Shown: positions 1 through 11,536, counted from the first letter of the stretch. The stretch: DNA of 64,000 nt from Lucifuga dentata (GCA_014773175.1 VXCM01000801.1:1-64000), one strand, 5' to 3'. The notes: a model not told the origin generated them from the letters alone. A program made the numbers and translations.

Positions 1-348
1 AAGATGGTCTTGCACAAGGCATGGAAAACCTCGCTAACTAACTTTGCTATTTCACACATTGCATACCCTAACCTATCCTTCATTTCATGGAACAATTAAA
101 AAAATGTCAATAAATGAAGTCAATAAACATCTAGTTTTACAAAACGTACCTGTAATTGTCTTCTCAATTTGCTGAAAGCTGGGCTGTCTGATGAACTGGC
201 TGTGTAGGGTGGGAGGGGGAGGGGCAACAGAGCACAAAGATCAGCTATTTAGGGTCCTGAGTGCTGCAGCAGCAGGACAGAAATGGTTCCGCACAGTAAT
301 AAATATTCAAATAAATTAAAAACTGAGTGAGCTGAGAGTTGATACTGT

Positions 349-432
349 GTGTGGTGGCCACTGGGGTGGTCAGGCTTTCGACTATGGCAGCCATGGCCAC
401 CACAGGCCACCCCCTGGCTCCACCACTGCCTG
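349..432 (-). repeat. Probable DNA-transposon (hAT-like) terminal fragment
   Basis: The stretch is unusually GC-rich for its surroundings and rich in GGCCACC and GGTGGCC words. Read on the minus strand it opens with CAGTGGTGGAGCCAGGGGGT, which resembles the ends of hAT-type elements common in fish genomes. I see only one end and no partner terminus, so this is a fragment call from memory of the family. The 69-72 codon open frames crossing it show no domain. Confidence 0.35.
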
Positions 433-548
433 TAGTCTTTGATGGAGAAGGTTAGTTTTAACCCCAAACCAAAATTTTCAATAAATCTTCACAAAACAGA
501 AAAAAGTAGGAGAGGAAAACAGGTAAGAGGAGAAGCTAAGACTTGGAT

Positions 549-680
549 GTTTTCAGAGGAAACACACACAGACATGAGGAGAACATGCAAACTCCACACA
601 GAAAGAAAGCCCCAGCCAGATTTCAAACCAAGGACCTTCAAGCTGTGAGGCTAGTTCTAACCACTGAGCCACGCCACCCA
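549..680 (-). mobile_element. tRNA-like SINE fragment (head and body, reverse orientation)
   Basis: The plus strand carries the characteristic string of a widespread fish SINE in reverse: GAGGAGAACATGCAAACTCC near 575-594, then a diverged internal promoter box, and GTGAGGCTAGTTCTAACCAC near 645-664 before the terminal CCACGCCACCCA. On the minus strand this gives the expected order of GG(C)GTGGC head, A-box-like GGTTAG, and B-box region, which is mutated here. The same head is present in forward orientation at 8574-8652, and the opposite end of what is probably the same family at 60944-61148. This copy is truncated and diverged. It is a relic, not a tRNA gene. Confidence 0.75.
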
Positions 681-2237
681 AATCCAAAATAGCGGACACA
701 TTATTTTGCCCAAAATGATCAAATCTTGTCCATACTCTTGCAGCTAATGGCTCTGCTGTGCTTTCATGTGCTACATTTTCAAACTATTCAAATCAACAAC
801 CAATAATCTCAGGCCATGTGGCTTTTCATAACACATAGATGGCACGTGGACATGCTCTGTGAAGATCGTACAGTAGAATAAATAAGTTGATGTCTTTCAC
901 TTGTTTGTCAAGCTCATTCTTCATCTTGTCAAATCATATAATTTCCTCTTTTAATCTTTATTCAGATAAGCTATTAAAAAAGAGACATTTCTAAGTGTAG
1001 AGAGCATGAAGGTGTTTCTTCTCCCCACTGTGGAAAAACAGACAATACTTTAACTAATGATGGTAGACTGATCCCACTTTGACAGACATGCAATCATACC
1101 ATTTGTAGTTCACCATGACACAGAAACGTGAACTCTTTCAGCTGCACAGACTGGTGTAAGGATATAAGACACATGGCTTTATATTGAGTGCAACTGGTCT
1201 CTGAGCTATGACTTCAACAGACAGTCGTGTACTGGTGAATGGGGTCCAGTGGCGTCTGGGGAAATGAACCTGTACCCTGAGGGATCCTCAGGTCAGTAGT
1301 GAGAAGATTCCTCTGGTGCCTGTGAGTCTCTGTCTCAGATCAGGACCCCTGATGGAGACTATAAGTAGCTTGTTTCAGCCTGTATAGGAAAAACTATCCC
1401 TGTCTTAGCTGCGTGGAGAGTTGATGTGTGTACAGTGTAGCATGAAAAAGAAACGCTGGCTTTTGTTGTCCCTTTTACTTTATTCTAAAAACAAACATTT
1501 AAATAAAATACTTTTGAAGGGCAAATATCCATAAAATTCTTCTCATAATAGGGAATTTTTTGTCACAATAGAAGTAAATATTTATAGTTTTAAGATTTTA
1601 AATTTTACTCATATGAATAAAATAAACTTAGAAAGACTGATCACATGCTATACAGCTCTACAGATCTTGAATTATCTTTTATCTAATTGTGTTGATTTTA
1701 TGTGGACATTTATTGGATAGTTGAGTTGTCAGCACTTTCATCAATGCTGTTTCTAGCAGTACAAGCCAGCAGTTTCCAATTAAAAAAAAAAAAATCTGTG
1801 ATAAAATGATCATACACTATGTGTTCAGCAAATAAATATTGGAATTACATTCATTAAACATTATTCCAGTAGGTTGCTAATGTCCCTCTGTGTCTGCTGT
1901 ATGTATAAGTGAGCAATAACACTACAACTACAACAACTTGGTGATAATATGCCAGGACTGTCAATCAGTTTGTTTTGGAGTTTTTCTGCCCGTTAGCAGC
2001 TAAAGAGTGATTAATGCAGCTTTAAAAAAGCAAATCATTAACAAAAGGTAAATGAAAACAAAATATATCAGATTAAAAGTCTCAGAAGGCTTCTACATAT
2101 CCTATATGAACAGTAGGACTGCTAATAAGATGTGAACGTAAAAGTGAATATAAAAGTGAATAATTCCACCTGTGATCACTGACACAGGTAATTGCTAACA
2201 AACATCCGTTTTTATAAATGTTAAGGTCTTATTCTCT
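681..2237. other. Unassigned AT-rich sequence
   Basis: I see no gene, recognisable transposon or RNA in this stretch. It contains short A runs (for example around 1782-1793) and no open frame worth reporting. Confidence 0.6.
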
Positions 2238-2675
2238 CAAGGATCCCTTCTTGAATCGCATCCATATCATGGTAGAAGGTTTTGCATGGCCCCATGATCC
2301 TGGGAGCTGTGTTGACATGGCATCAGGGTGTCAGGGCTTATTCTTTGGGATGGGGTAAGGAGCTTGGCCATCAGGAGGGAGCTCAGGCTTAAACTGCCAC
2401 TGCTTTCATTGAAAGGAGCCAGCTGAGATGGTTTGGAAATCTGATTAGAATGTGCCCTGGAAACCTCTGTGGGTAGGTGTTTCATGAATGTCACACTGGG
2501 AGGAGACCAGGGGGATATTCTGGAGGGATTCATACATGTCCAATCCAGGATACCTTGGGATCTCCCAGGAAGAGCTGGAGGACATGGCTAGGGAGAAGGA
2601 CATCTGGGGCTACTTTGCTTAGCATGCTGCCACTGTGATCTGGACTTGGATAAGTGGTGGAAAATAAAGGAACTG
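2238..2675 (+). pseudogene. LINE retrotransposon 3' fragment (ORF2 C-terminus, decayed)
   Basis: This is the last part of a LINE coding region plus the start of its 3' tail. It is recognisable by nucleotide strings typical of fish non-LTR elements: GGTTTTGCATGGCCCCATGA near 2278-2297, a GGAGCCAGCTGAGATGGTTT stretch near 2415, ACTGGGAGGAGACCAGGG near 2495, and CAGGAAGAGCTGGAGGACAT near 2567. Intact relatives encode an arginine-rich C-terminus followed by a conserved EELEE-type segment, a stop, and GATAAGCGG before GGATG repeats. Here GGATAAGTGGTGGAAAATA near 2649-2667 is the decayed tail. Stops and frameshifts break the frame. The family (Rex3/RTE-like or a relative) is from memory and uncertain. 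The 88-codon minus-strand frame in this region is a shadow. Confidence 0.7.
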
Positions 2676-2695
2676 ATTATTCTCTCAAGAAACTG

Positions 2696-2716
2696 TATTA
2701 TTATTATTATTATTAC
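2696..2716. repeat. (ATT)n microsatellite
   Basis: Seven or so ATT units immediately follow the LINE fragment. A shorter (AGT)n run lies at about 2811-2827. Confidence 0.9.
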
Positions 2717-2850
2717 CACAGTTTGTAATTGTATTTTACACTGGTCACATGTTGCTGTGAGTGTAAGTTGTAAATTACTCGCTGAGTTTGATCATAACAA
2801 TTTGTCAGCTTAGTAGTAGTAGTAGATTAGTAGATTGTTTTCACTCAGCT

Positions 2851-2881
2851 AGTTAAAGGTCAAGCCTGCTGACCTTTAACT
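2851..2881. repeat. Perfect 12-bp inverted repeat with AGGTCA half-sites
   Basis: AGTTAAAGGTCA (2851-2862) is followed by a 7-nt spacer and TGACCTTTAACT (2870-2881), its exact reverse complement. Each arm contains the nuclear-receptor half-site AGGTCA preceded by A/T-rich bases. It could be a hairpin, a receptor dimer site or chance. Confidence 0.85.
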
Positions 2882-2961
2882 CTGTTATTGCTGGTAAAAC
2901 TGCTGTTTACTTTCAAGACTGACTCTCCTCAGTGCGTCACCAGCTCTCCTTGTTCTCAGTC

Positions 2962-2991
2962 TCTGTGTGTGTATGTATGTGTGTGTGTATA
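2962..2991. repeat. (TG)n microsatellite, interrupted
   Basis: Alternating TG with TATG interruptions, about 30 bp. The following 1.2 kb (to about 4170) holds no feature I can assign apart from a short imperfect tandem repeat (GAATATGTTTG twice) at about 3246-3270. Confidence 0.9.
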
Positions 2992-4174
2992 CTTTCCTTG
3001 ATGGCAGACAAAAAAAATAGCATAGCATCTGCCAATCTGTTGCTAGGCATTAACCTGGTGACCAAATATACTGAGTTTGAGTGATGCACACTTTGGTAGC
3101 TTGTCTCAGCCTGTTAAAGAAACACGTTGATGTCATTTTTGTTATTTTTTAAAGTCGTACAGGAAAAAAAGCACACACACACAAAAAAAATGCTGCTGTT
3201 CTTGGAGACAAAATATAAATAAAATGATCAAGTAAAAAGTTGTTTGAATATGTTTGATTGAATATGTTTGTTTGAATGCTCAGATATATGCTCACTACAG
3301 CCTGCTGCATGTAGATGGACTGTGCACATACTTACATATACACACAAGTGCAATTATAGGAAAAATACAGCGTACTTATATTTGCTTTTTCCTGAATGAG
3401 TCATCTACTGCATTTATATTTTTTCTGCAGGTACAAGAAGAGTAACATTTTATGACAGCTTATAAAATGTTCCGTAACCCTTGTCTTTCTGACCTATGTT
3501 GTTGAGGTTCAGGTCCTAACCGGACTTGGGCTTTGCTCACTGCCTCTCATCTTAAATGATTGGACACACCTTGCAAAATCATCTCAGATTCTCTCGCAAT
3601 TATTGTCAGTAACCTCGTGAGTCAAAGGCTGGAGATGAGAAATGATCAAGCGTAATGATGGGTTTATAATCAGACTTAATAAGAGGAAGATTCTTTAATT
3701 AGCTATCAAAATCAGTGTGTCACTTCATGTCATATGGGGGGTTTGATGTGCAGGTGCAGTTGTGTCATATTTGGAGAAACATCCAGATAGTAAACACATG
3801 GATTCCGACTTTTGTGCTGTCACACTTCTGCAGTTTGTGACCACAACTTGGAGTGATTGTGGCCTACAAAAGAATTCCCACACCCTATTTGTAATTACCA
3901 CTAAGAAGATGGCATGGGCAGCTTTTCCCACTCAGCCTCTCATATTTACAGTAAATCCGATATGACATGAACTCAGCATTTGGTCTTCCCTGCTCCATCA
4001 TCAGAGAGGGAGCTGAGATTCTTTATCACAGCAAAGCAGGAAACTTAGAGCCAACAGGAAAACACTGACAAATGAATTTTCTTGGTGTGTGGAATAAAAG
4101 TTAATTTGGTTAATTTGGCTAAACGTTGTAGTTTTAGTCACTGAGGTTTTCAAGTTTCAGGAATTATCCTACAC

Positions 4175-4260
4175 AGGTAGTAGAAGTACTCAAATCCTTA
4201 AGTAAAAGTAGAAATGTACCAACATGAAAAAAACAAAACAAAACTACTCCATAATGACCA
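4175..4260 (+). mobile_element. 'AAGTAAAAGTAC' type MITE fragment
   Basis: GTAGTAGAAGTACTCAAATC followed by CTTAAGTAAAAGTAGAAATG matches the left end of a small hAT-like element very common in percomorph fish, whose copies open with CAGTGGTGGAAGAAGTACTC. Other copies in the window lie at about 13673, 30303, 36151, 43186 and, in reverse, 62208. Only the left part is recognisable here. Confidence 0.6.
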
Positions 4261-4379
4261 TTTGTCCTTAAAAGCTCATGGGACAGATGCTCTCAGTTAT
4301 GATGCATTTAAAAGCCATTTTCCAGGGATGCAAACCCACTGACCACCTGTGTGTCTCTTTCACTGCCCTCCCCCCCTCC

Positions 4380-4745
4380 CCCAGTCTAATTCCTAATAAA
4401 CTACCCATTGGATTGTTCACCCATGACATTACTGTGCCCGAGCCAGGCCATTAGCTGGATGCTGCACAAGGGAAAAGGTACTGATTGCCACAAGCTCAGC
4501 CAGCCGCTCTGCCATTTCTAAATATCTAATCGTGTCTCGGAATGTAGCCTTGATCCAGTTCCATCTTCAGCCTATTAGGAGGTCACAGTGTGCCAGCTTC
4601 TTTTCATGGGTGTCCTTCGGACAATGTAATTTGCATTCCTGCACTCAGCGGGATGGGGAAAGAGACATTCGGGTGTTCTGAATCATCTGATATAATTGCT
4701 CCTGAGAGCATAACTGCTGATGCTATTTAATTCTAATGGGGCCTC
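4380..4745. other. Possible conserved non-coding block
   Basis: This stretch has no repeats, balanced composition and no open frame. It contains an octamer ATTTGCAT at 4629-4636 and several homeodomain-like A/T words near 4690-4735. It reads like the conserved non-coding elements found around vertebrate developmental genes. That is an impression only, since nothing here can be aligned to another species. Confidence 0.2.
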
Positions 4746-5029
4746 CAGTGAAATGAGTTCTCCAAATCTGGCAGCCTGTCTTTACCATTAGTGATGTTGC
4801 AGCTGTTAACCAGCTGTTTACTGCTCAAAAAAAGATATTTGGAATAGTCTGGTGACACAGGCAGTAATGCAGTAATTTGCATGAATATACAATGAAATAT
4901 CAGAGACACTGGCTTTGGATCAATGGATTTCCCAACTGTTATTAACTTATTCAGTTTTTGGGATACGTTCATTAAAGGTATTCCAAAGAAGAAGATACAA
5001 ATGTAAAGTAAGCCGAATTCATAGGTCTT

Positions 5030-5395
5030 CATAGTCTGGATTTCTGTAATAATTTTACATGTGAATTTAGCCGCCTACACACACCTAGTAAGACACACAA
5101 GTGAGTTTTTGGCCAGCTTCCATATTTTGTAGTCCATGGTGTTGCCAGCTCAGGCTTGAAACAGTTGGCGAATATGAAAAGAACAGGCCTTTTAGGAGGG
5201 AGCATTAAAGAGAAAGTATCTAAAACAGCCTGTTTTCACTCAGTGTGTACAGTGGTGCTGCAGCAAGAGAGAGAGAGAGCAATGGATCACTGAGGTTTTG
5301 CACATAAATGCATTGCAAAGGTTTCCAAATAGACCCTTAAATGAAAATAAAAACATGGAATTCTGCATAATAGGTCTCCTTTAAATGTATGTCAC
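5030..5395 (-). mobile_element. MITE family 2 ('GGAGACATATTATGC' type) copy
   Basis: Read on the minus strand it begins TTTAAAGGAGACCTATTATG, then GGTTTCAAA-like and GAGTGAAAACAGGCTGTTTT strings, and a diverged 'gattggccagctg' region. The same order recurs at 11183, 21207 (reverse), 28540 and, split by another transposon, 7985/8891. No coding capacity is visible, so it is a non-autonomous DNA element. Copy boundaries at the far end are approximate. Confidence 0.6.
5264..5280. repeat. (GA)n run
   Basis: A short GA run inside the MITE copy. Confidence 0.8.
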
Positions 5396-5589
5396 GATGT
5401 AAAAATGTAATAACATTGCTAAATTGTTCAACGATGCTAAAGATTTCCTCTTTATTAAAGAAAAACACCTTAAGATGCTATGTTATGTCTTATCCTTCCT
5501 GTAAATGTGATGTAATGTTGTTTTAATTAATTTGACCCAACATTGGATAAATATTTTGCTGAGCCACAAATTGCATAATAGAACACAAT

Positions 5590-5669
5590 AAAAAAAAAAG
5601 AAGAAGAAGAAGAAGAAAAAGAAGAAGAAGAAGAAGAAGAAGAAGAAGAAGAAGAAGAAGAAGAAGAAA
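5590..5669. repeat. (AAG)n / GAA microsatellite
   Basis: A poly-A stretch passes into about 25 GAA units with one interruption near 5617. The strand is pure purine, so the tract could form triplex DNA. The minus-strand 'all-phenylalanine' open frame across it is an artefact of the repeat. Confidence 0.95.
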
Positions 5670-5699
5670 CTCATGGAAAATCACATATCATCAGCTTGG

Positions 5700-7600
5700 C
5701 TTTATTTCCTCTTAGGCTCAGTACTGGAGAATGTGATGCATTTTTAATTGTGTTTCTGGGCTTCTTGCACTCACCCCCCTTCCTCCCATAACAAACATAC
5801 ACCCGCACACATGCACATACACAAACACACAAACACAAACCAACATCTCATGTTCAGCAGTTTAAAAACATAATTTTTTTGTTACCATAGACATAATTTT
5901 GAAGGAATTTCAAACAGTGGCTTTCCTTTATGGCTCCACACACATTCTTTTCATAAACAAACACAAACTATGGTGACCTGGGCAAAAGCAGCAATAAACA
6001 TCTGTCAGCTAGCCTTATTTGGAGATATAGAGAGGTCACCTGCCATGTCCACATTCTTGGCATAGCTCTGCAGCATACATAAATATCCTGGGAGCCTTGT
6101 TCCACATGTCTTCTCTGTTTATCTGTCTAAGGACTGGACAGAAATCACTCTGATTGCCTCTCAGCTCACTCAACACAACAAGTAGCACTATAATAGCCCT
6201 CCTTGTCCTGCATCGGCAGTGAAAGCCTGAGCAAATCTGAGCCCATCATGGATGTTTTCACATAGCAGATCTTGATGGACTTTGAATAAAGGCCTGTCAC
6301 GTTCAGCAGCGGCATACTTTCTTAATTTGGAAGTGAAATCTTGCATCTTCTACATCCCTGAAGGTGTAGCTTTAGCGTTATAAGAGAGAGGAAGAAAGAA
6401 AGAGTGATAGAGTTGAGAGACAAGGAGGCATGGATAAAAGAGGGGATTGGTCCAGACCTGCACAGCCAGACAGCCCAGCCAAATCAAGTAACACAATTAG
6501 ACGAGTGTCTCGAATGCCAGCAGTTATGGAGAATAGGTGTGGATCAGGACCTGGCAGTGACACACGAAGCCAGAAATAGCCTCTCAGTGAGGGCTTGTTT
6601 GTACACCACCTGTAGGTATTAACATTCACACCTTGGCATGGTACCATCGTCTTATCCCAACATGCTTGAATTGTTTACATCAGGTGAAATGATTTTATTG
6701 AAAGATGTGCACCACCTCATTTATATGGACAAATCCGTCATGTTCTGCTGCTCTACAGCCTGTAAACTCAGCCTGAAGTTGTTTTGTTGTTGTTGTTGTT
6801 TTTTGCCCTGTTTGACAGAGGTAGACCCCCAGGGCCTTTTGACTGAGCTGTGCACACAGCGTTTTGACCTGCAGTTCTTGACCTTTTGAACTTTTCACCC
6901 AGTGTGAAGTTATTTAATTTTGTCTTTATTTAATGCCATGTGACTCAGTGCTTTGTGCTCATACTACACTGTACCCAAAAGTCAGCCAAGATTTCTCTTA
7001 GAATCTCTGCTTCAGAAGCACATCAGTTATCCCATCAGTCAATGACTCCATTTCAGCTGGCTTTCCTGTTTCCTTTGAGAAAGGATTACAGATTCAGTCA
7101 TCAATGACACTCTATTTTCCCCAGATTTCTCTCTCTCTCTCTCTCTCTCTTGCGATTTTTCTATGACCCCTTGCTGAACCCCCTTACCAGGGTCATGACC
7201 ACCAGAATCAGAGTCAAGATCTTTCAGCAGGTATTTAGTGCATGAGTGAATCACTGATGGTTCACTGAACGTTTCAACCACCTGCTCATTCAATATGGCC
7301 CAAAACTGTGTTGATACCGAATAAAGGTTGATATAATGTTAAGATAAAACCCTAAAATCAGTTTATCTCTCTGTCATCACTTCATAACACTTTCCACAGC
7401 TGCTGTATAATATGGCTTTTAACCATGGGATCATATCTTACTGTAAAGTTTTGTGTTGATGTTTTGCTTGGCTTTACTACCCTCCATGTCGTATAAATCC
7501 ATTGTGTCTATGGTGGATGTCAGTGTCAAAGAGGAGACCAAATCCAACTTTACATCTCTACTTTACATCATCATTACATTTACATCACACACAAATTCAT
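5700..7600. other. Unassigned sequence with two small microsatellites
   Basis: It contains (TTG)n at about 6783-6801 and (CT)n at about 7128-7150. I see no gene or transposon here. The overlapping 60-90 codon open frames on both strands show no domain or codon pattern and look random. Confidence 0.6.
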
Positions 7601-7605
7601 TGTTA

Positions 7606-7972
7606 ATAGAGGTCTTCAGGGGTCCAAAATTTTGGACCAAATCAGAAACACACCCATGAAAACCTACAAATCCAACTCGCATAGATAATTTTCAAAAAAG
7701 AGACCCGACCTGAAAGGGACCCAAGGACGAAATAGACCTCGGGACAATAAGAAACTATTCAAAAGGCAGATGACCTGAACATCCCCAAATAACGAGAGAA
7801 CATGTCATATTGGCAAAGAACGCCTCACTTTTTCTCTGCATTTCAGTTCCTGGTGTCCATCTCACCTCAAAAAACACATTTTCTCCTGCCGTGATTATGA
7901 CACACCATGTGATTGGATCCACTCGGACATACGACGTATTGACACACAGACTGAGATGATAACATGGGACCT
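7606..7972 (+). mobile_element. Degraded transposon, family 3 (copy 1)
   Basis: It starts near ATAGAGGTCTTCAGGGGTCC, followed by alternating GGGACC/GACCTG words. It shares a long collinear stretch with 34692-35183, including ACATTTTCTCC(T/C)GC(C/T)GTGATTAT and the segment after it. The shared segment translates on the minus strand to similar peptides (WC-IITAGENV-F--RW) in both copies, which could be a relic of a coding region or simply follow from DNA similarity. The right end abuts the MITE-2 copy at 7985. Confidence 0.5.
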
Positions 7973-8035
7973 TACCTACGCTGTTCCTCAATCCAGCAAT
8001 GCTGTGCACATTAGGTGAAAAGTCTATTTTAGGTA

Positions 8036-8888
8036 CACAGCAAAAATTTGTTGAAAAAAACATGTTGAAATTTCAGGGTTAAACATTTCCGAGTTGATTT
8101 CAACTCCCAAAGAGTAATTTTAGCACATTCAGAGTTAAATGTTGTTCAGTGTTAGAATTATTTGACAGAGTTGATCACATCAGTGTAGCTCAACTCCGTC
8201 GAGATGTAATGAAACCTCACCCACACATTTTGGTTCTTTGGTTCAAGTTGGCGCCATTATCCTCATCTCATGCAGTTTAAACAGTGTTATTCGGCATGTA
8301 AACAGCATCAGTTCCTAACATATGCAGGTTTTCGGAAGCACCTTAATAGTGTTCATAGCAGTGTTATTTCCACTGGCTTAACAACTCCCCATTTTAGGGG
8401 AGTTGAAGTATTTTTGTTTCCATTCTGTATTCAGATTTGTGAATGGGTTTTCCAATTTTTTACATAACTTCTTTCATAATGTCTTAATTCAACTGTATGA
8501 TGCTGGAAAGGAGAAAAGGCAAAAATAAACAAGTTGTTTATGAAACTTATTTTGTATATTGGAGTTCATTTAACGGGTGGCACGGTGGCTTGGTGATTAG
8601 CCCTGTTACCTCACAGCAAGAAGGTCCCAGGTTCGAGGCTGACTGGGTCTTAGTAAAACATGTAACTCTGAACAGTTTTATTTTCCTTAATCCCTTTTAC
8701 TGTGATTTTAAAACTGTTTTCTGAGTAAAAAAAAAAAAAGGAACTCTGGCATGGTGTTGAAGTTGAACTATTTTTAAAATGTTAATTTAACTCTGGGGAG
8801 TGTGAAGCTATATAAACCCTGAAAAAGTGTTGAAAAAACCCTGAAAAAACTCTGTAAGAGTTAATTCAACACTGGACGTTTTGCTGTG
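8036..8888. mobile_element. TIR element 'CACAGCAAAA' nested in a MITE
   Basis: The two ends are exact inverted repeats, CACAGCAAAA at the left and TTTTGCTGTG at the right, each flanked by TA inside GTAC. Subterminal regions repeat GAGTTGATTTCAACTC-like and GAGTTAATTCAACACT words. The uninterrupted host sequence at 11291-11315 shows the empty site GGTACTG. That allows a 2-bp TA or a 4-bp GTAC target duplication, and the data cannot separate them. No transposase frame is visible. It carries a SINE fragment at 8574-8652. Confidence 0.75.
8574..8652 (+). mobile_element. SINE head with pol III boxes
   Basis: GGGTGGCACGGTGGCTTGGT followed by GATTAGC resembles a tRNA-type A box, and GGTTCGAGGCT is a near-consensus B box. 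This is the 5' head of the same fish SINE whose body is at 549-680. It sits inside the 8036-8888 element, so it is the youngest layer of this nest. It ends after about 80 bp and is truncated. Confidence 0.8.
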
Positions 8889-8999
8889 TACTGTCTCTTT
8901 CAGGCTCCCTGATTGGCCAGCTGTGACATGGTTGATGCTGGGCATATACTCATTGGTGGATCCCTGAAGACCACAAATGGTAAATCAAAGGGGCACAAA

Positions 9000-10470
9000 A
9001 TGTTCACATATAGAATGACTATAACAATGATATACTGTAAGTCAGCAGCATCTCAGCTTTCAATTTGGTTCTGTATCCCACTATGTATAGGTGCAGACAT
9101 ATTAACATGCATTCATTGTCAAGATGTTTGCTGGGTAGAAACAACATCCTGCCTTTCATGTTAATTCATGTCATCAGCGGTATTGGAGTCATAGAGTTTA
9201 TTTATACATTGAGGTTAATGTTTTTATAAAAGGCTTATGTGAGGAGGGTTTGTGATGTTAAGAATCTCTCAGCATGTTTGGTCTCAGAGGGAGAAATCCT
9301 TTGTTTACTAAATCCATGTGACAAAAGCTTCCATATTTGTAGTTTCATGTTCTGGCTTTAGTAAAAACCCATGTTTGATATAGTTGTTTCTAAAGTTGTT
9401 GTTTTTGTCCTGACTGGACTTGTTCACATACAAAAAAGGAAAAGCATTTCTCTTTAAATCTGTTTTAGAGATTATGACAGATTCTTTTTCACATCTGTGA
9501 CTCCCAGACAACATTGAAAATCAAACAAAAGCCATCATACTGGTTCATATTCAGCCTTAAACTGAAAGGACTAAATTGAGCTATTCTGCACCCTGAACCA
9601 CCATTCAGGAAAACATGCAATGGCTCATTTTGTATTTTTTTATCTAATTAAAGTTACCAAACTGTTTACAGGTGATGTAGGAGGGATTGTATTGTGGATT
9701 GCAATAATGACTTTGCAGCATATGGAAACAAGTCTGATGTCATGCAGAATTAAGAAGTTTGTTCTTAATTTGGTCAATCGGTTTTTGGAATTGGTATGTT
9801 CCACAACTTCCACAGCTACTGCAGAACTCAATAAACCCACCATTCTTCTCTCGTATGGTACTACTTCACATTTTTCTAGTACAAGAAGTAAATGATCCAT
9901 ACAAAGCAACAAATCAGATTCCTGTTGCTAGTTTGATCACTATTAATACTTTTTATTCAAACGTTTAATGTTTTGCTTAGGTTTTTCCCAAATATATAAA
10001 AGCTATGGAATTCAAACTTATCTCTATGACTTCTCAAAAACCAAAAAAACACCTACCTCTATATCTGCACCAAGTAATCAATTCAAGGTAAATGATGGTA
10101 ACAATTGTAACTAATGACTTCATTATTGGTTAATTAATCATTTATTAATACTCTATAAATCTATAAGACTGGCAGTTGTGAAAAATCATTTTTGGAGATC
10201 CTCATTTGCTTACTTTATCTTTTATGCTCTTAAACTCATCAGGAAAACCAATGGACTAAAGAACTGCAGAACCTTCAGACCAATATTCATTGATTAGCAA
10301 CTCATTAATTTGCGTTAATTTATCTTTTTATCTTTGCAGATATGTGTTCACAAAAACCTGACAGGAAATGGTTAAAAACATATTACTCAATAAATAATTG
10401 CTTGTTTTGGCTCAATATTAAACATTTTTCTCCTGGAAAGGTGATAAATGATTATGAAAAATATGTATTT
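9000..10470. other. Unassigned AT-rich sequence
   Basis: No gene or recognised repeat. Two overlapping frames of about 90 codons on opposite strands at 9620-9912 have no domain and look like chance. Confidence 0.6.
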
Positions 10471-10510
10471 TCTTCCTCCTCTTCCTCCTCCTCCTCCTCC
10501 TCCTCCTCTT
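10471..10510. repeat. (TCC)n microsatellite
   Basis: About a dozen TCC units with TTCC interruptions. This is a polypyrimidine tract. Confidence 0.95.
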
Positions 10511-11182
10511 GAATCTTTAGTTGATATAAACCAGGCTTTTATCACCGCCTGTGTTGATGAGGTTACTGAGCAACAGCCGGATACAGAGAGAGCGGACTGG
10601 ACTTCAAGCTGACATGGAGAGCCGGGTTATGACCCGAAACAGAAAAAACACAAAGAGATGGATTGAGATGTTGACACGTTCAGTAGCTCGGCCTTTGTCT
10701 TGTCACAGGGATTACAGAAAAGGAAGTTTGATCATGAACTCAGTGAACTCCACAGTAAACACCAAAGCCTCACAAAGATAACACAACTATCACTTGCACT
10801 AGAAAGGTCTGTATATAAAAGCTGTCGTGCTCTGTAAAAGGTGTAGTGCTTTTATAGACATAGAGTCTAAGGATAGATCCTACATGTCCTTCCTTAGTGG
10901 AGTGGAATGGGGTGATGCTCAGTGTGGTGGAAACAGCTGGCAAAACTCTGCAGACAGGTTTAGCTGTTTGCGTGCTGAAGAGGAGAGCGGTGAGCAGGGT
11001 GAAGCGTCCCGACGCAGTGCTGACTCACTGGCACCAAGCCCAAACATCTTAATTTACAACTGCAGAATGAAAATCAGTTGTAACTTTTCTAAGTTTAGCC
11101 ACATTGTATTTGCCCTTTCAGTGATGTGTGATAAGTGGTCACTTACTGGTCATATTAAAAAGCTAGTCTTCATAATTAGCCA
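10511..11182. other. Unassigned sequence
   Basis: Two open frames (10551-10781 and 10827-11186) are present but have no recognisable domain, no evident splice context and ordinary base composition. I do not call them genes. Confidence 0.5.
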
Positions 11183-11460
11183 TTAAAGGAGAGACATTAT
11201 ACAGATGTTTTCATTTAGTTTCCTTTGAAACCTTTGCAAAAACCACTATGATCCACTTTTACTTTCCCTGTGCACATGGAGTGAAAACAGCCTGTTTTAG
11301 GTACTGTCTCTTTAAGGCTGCCTTTGTTCTGATTGGCTGATGCTGGCCAAACACACGGTTTGTACATAAAGCAATCAAGCTTTCTTATTGTTAGCAATAA
11401 CCCTCTAACACCATTTGTGTGACATTTAATACATGATTGTCTGACCTCTACACCATCACA
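11183..11460 (+). mobile_element. MITE family 2 copy, uninterrupted reference
   Basis: It begins TTAAAGGAGAGACATTATAC and carries GAAACCTTTGCAAAAACCAC, GAGTGAAAACAGCCTGTTTT and TGTCTCTTTAAGGCTGCC, then TTCTGATTGGCTGATG. These match the other family copies in the same order. It supplies the empty site for the insertion at 8036-8888. The right end is approximate. Confidence 0.65.
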
Positions 11461-11497
11461 ATTAGTTATTGACTAAAATACCTATTATATCATATCT

Positions 11498-11536
11498 AAA
11501 AAAAAAAAAAAAAAAANAAAAAAAAAAAAAAAAAAA
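11498..11536. repeat. Poly-A run with assembly 'n' at 11517
   Basis: A homopolymer of nearly 40 A interrupted by one n. The true length is unknown. Confidence 0.95.

Larger units (their letters stand above)
7985..9000 (+). mobile_element. MITE family 2 copy, split by a younger transposon
   Basis: The left part, CTGTGCACATTAGGTGAAAA then CTATTTTAG (to 8033), and the right part, TGTCTCTTTCAGGCTCCCTG then GATTGGCCAGCTG (from 8892), are adjacent in the uninterrupted copy at 11183-11460, where CCTGTTTTAGGTACTGTCTC runs straight through. The middle (8036-8888) is therefore an insertion. The right limit is approximate. Confidence 0.65.

Noticed and set aside
5483..5674. Poly-phenylalanine frame
   Set aside because: Direct translation of the GAA microsatellite.
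8574..8652. Possible tRNA gene
   Set aside because: A and B boxes are present, but there is no cloverleaf or acceptor stem, and the sequence is the known SINE head.
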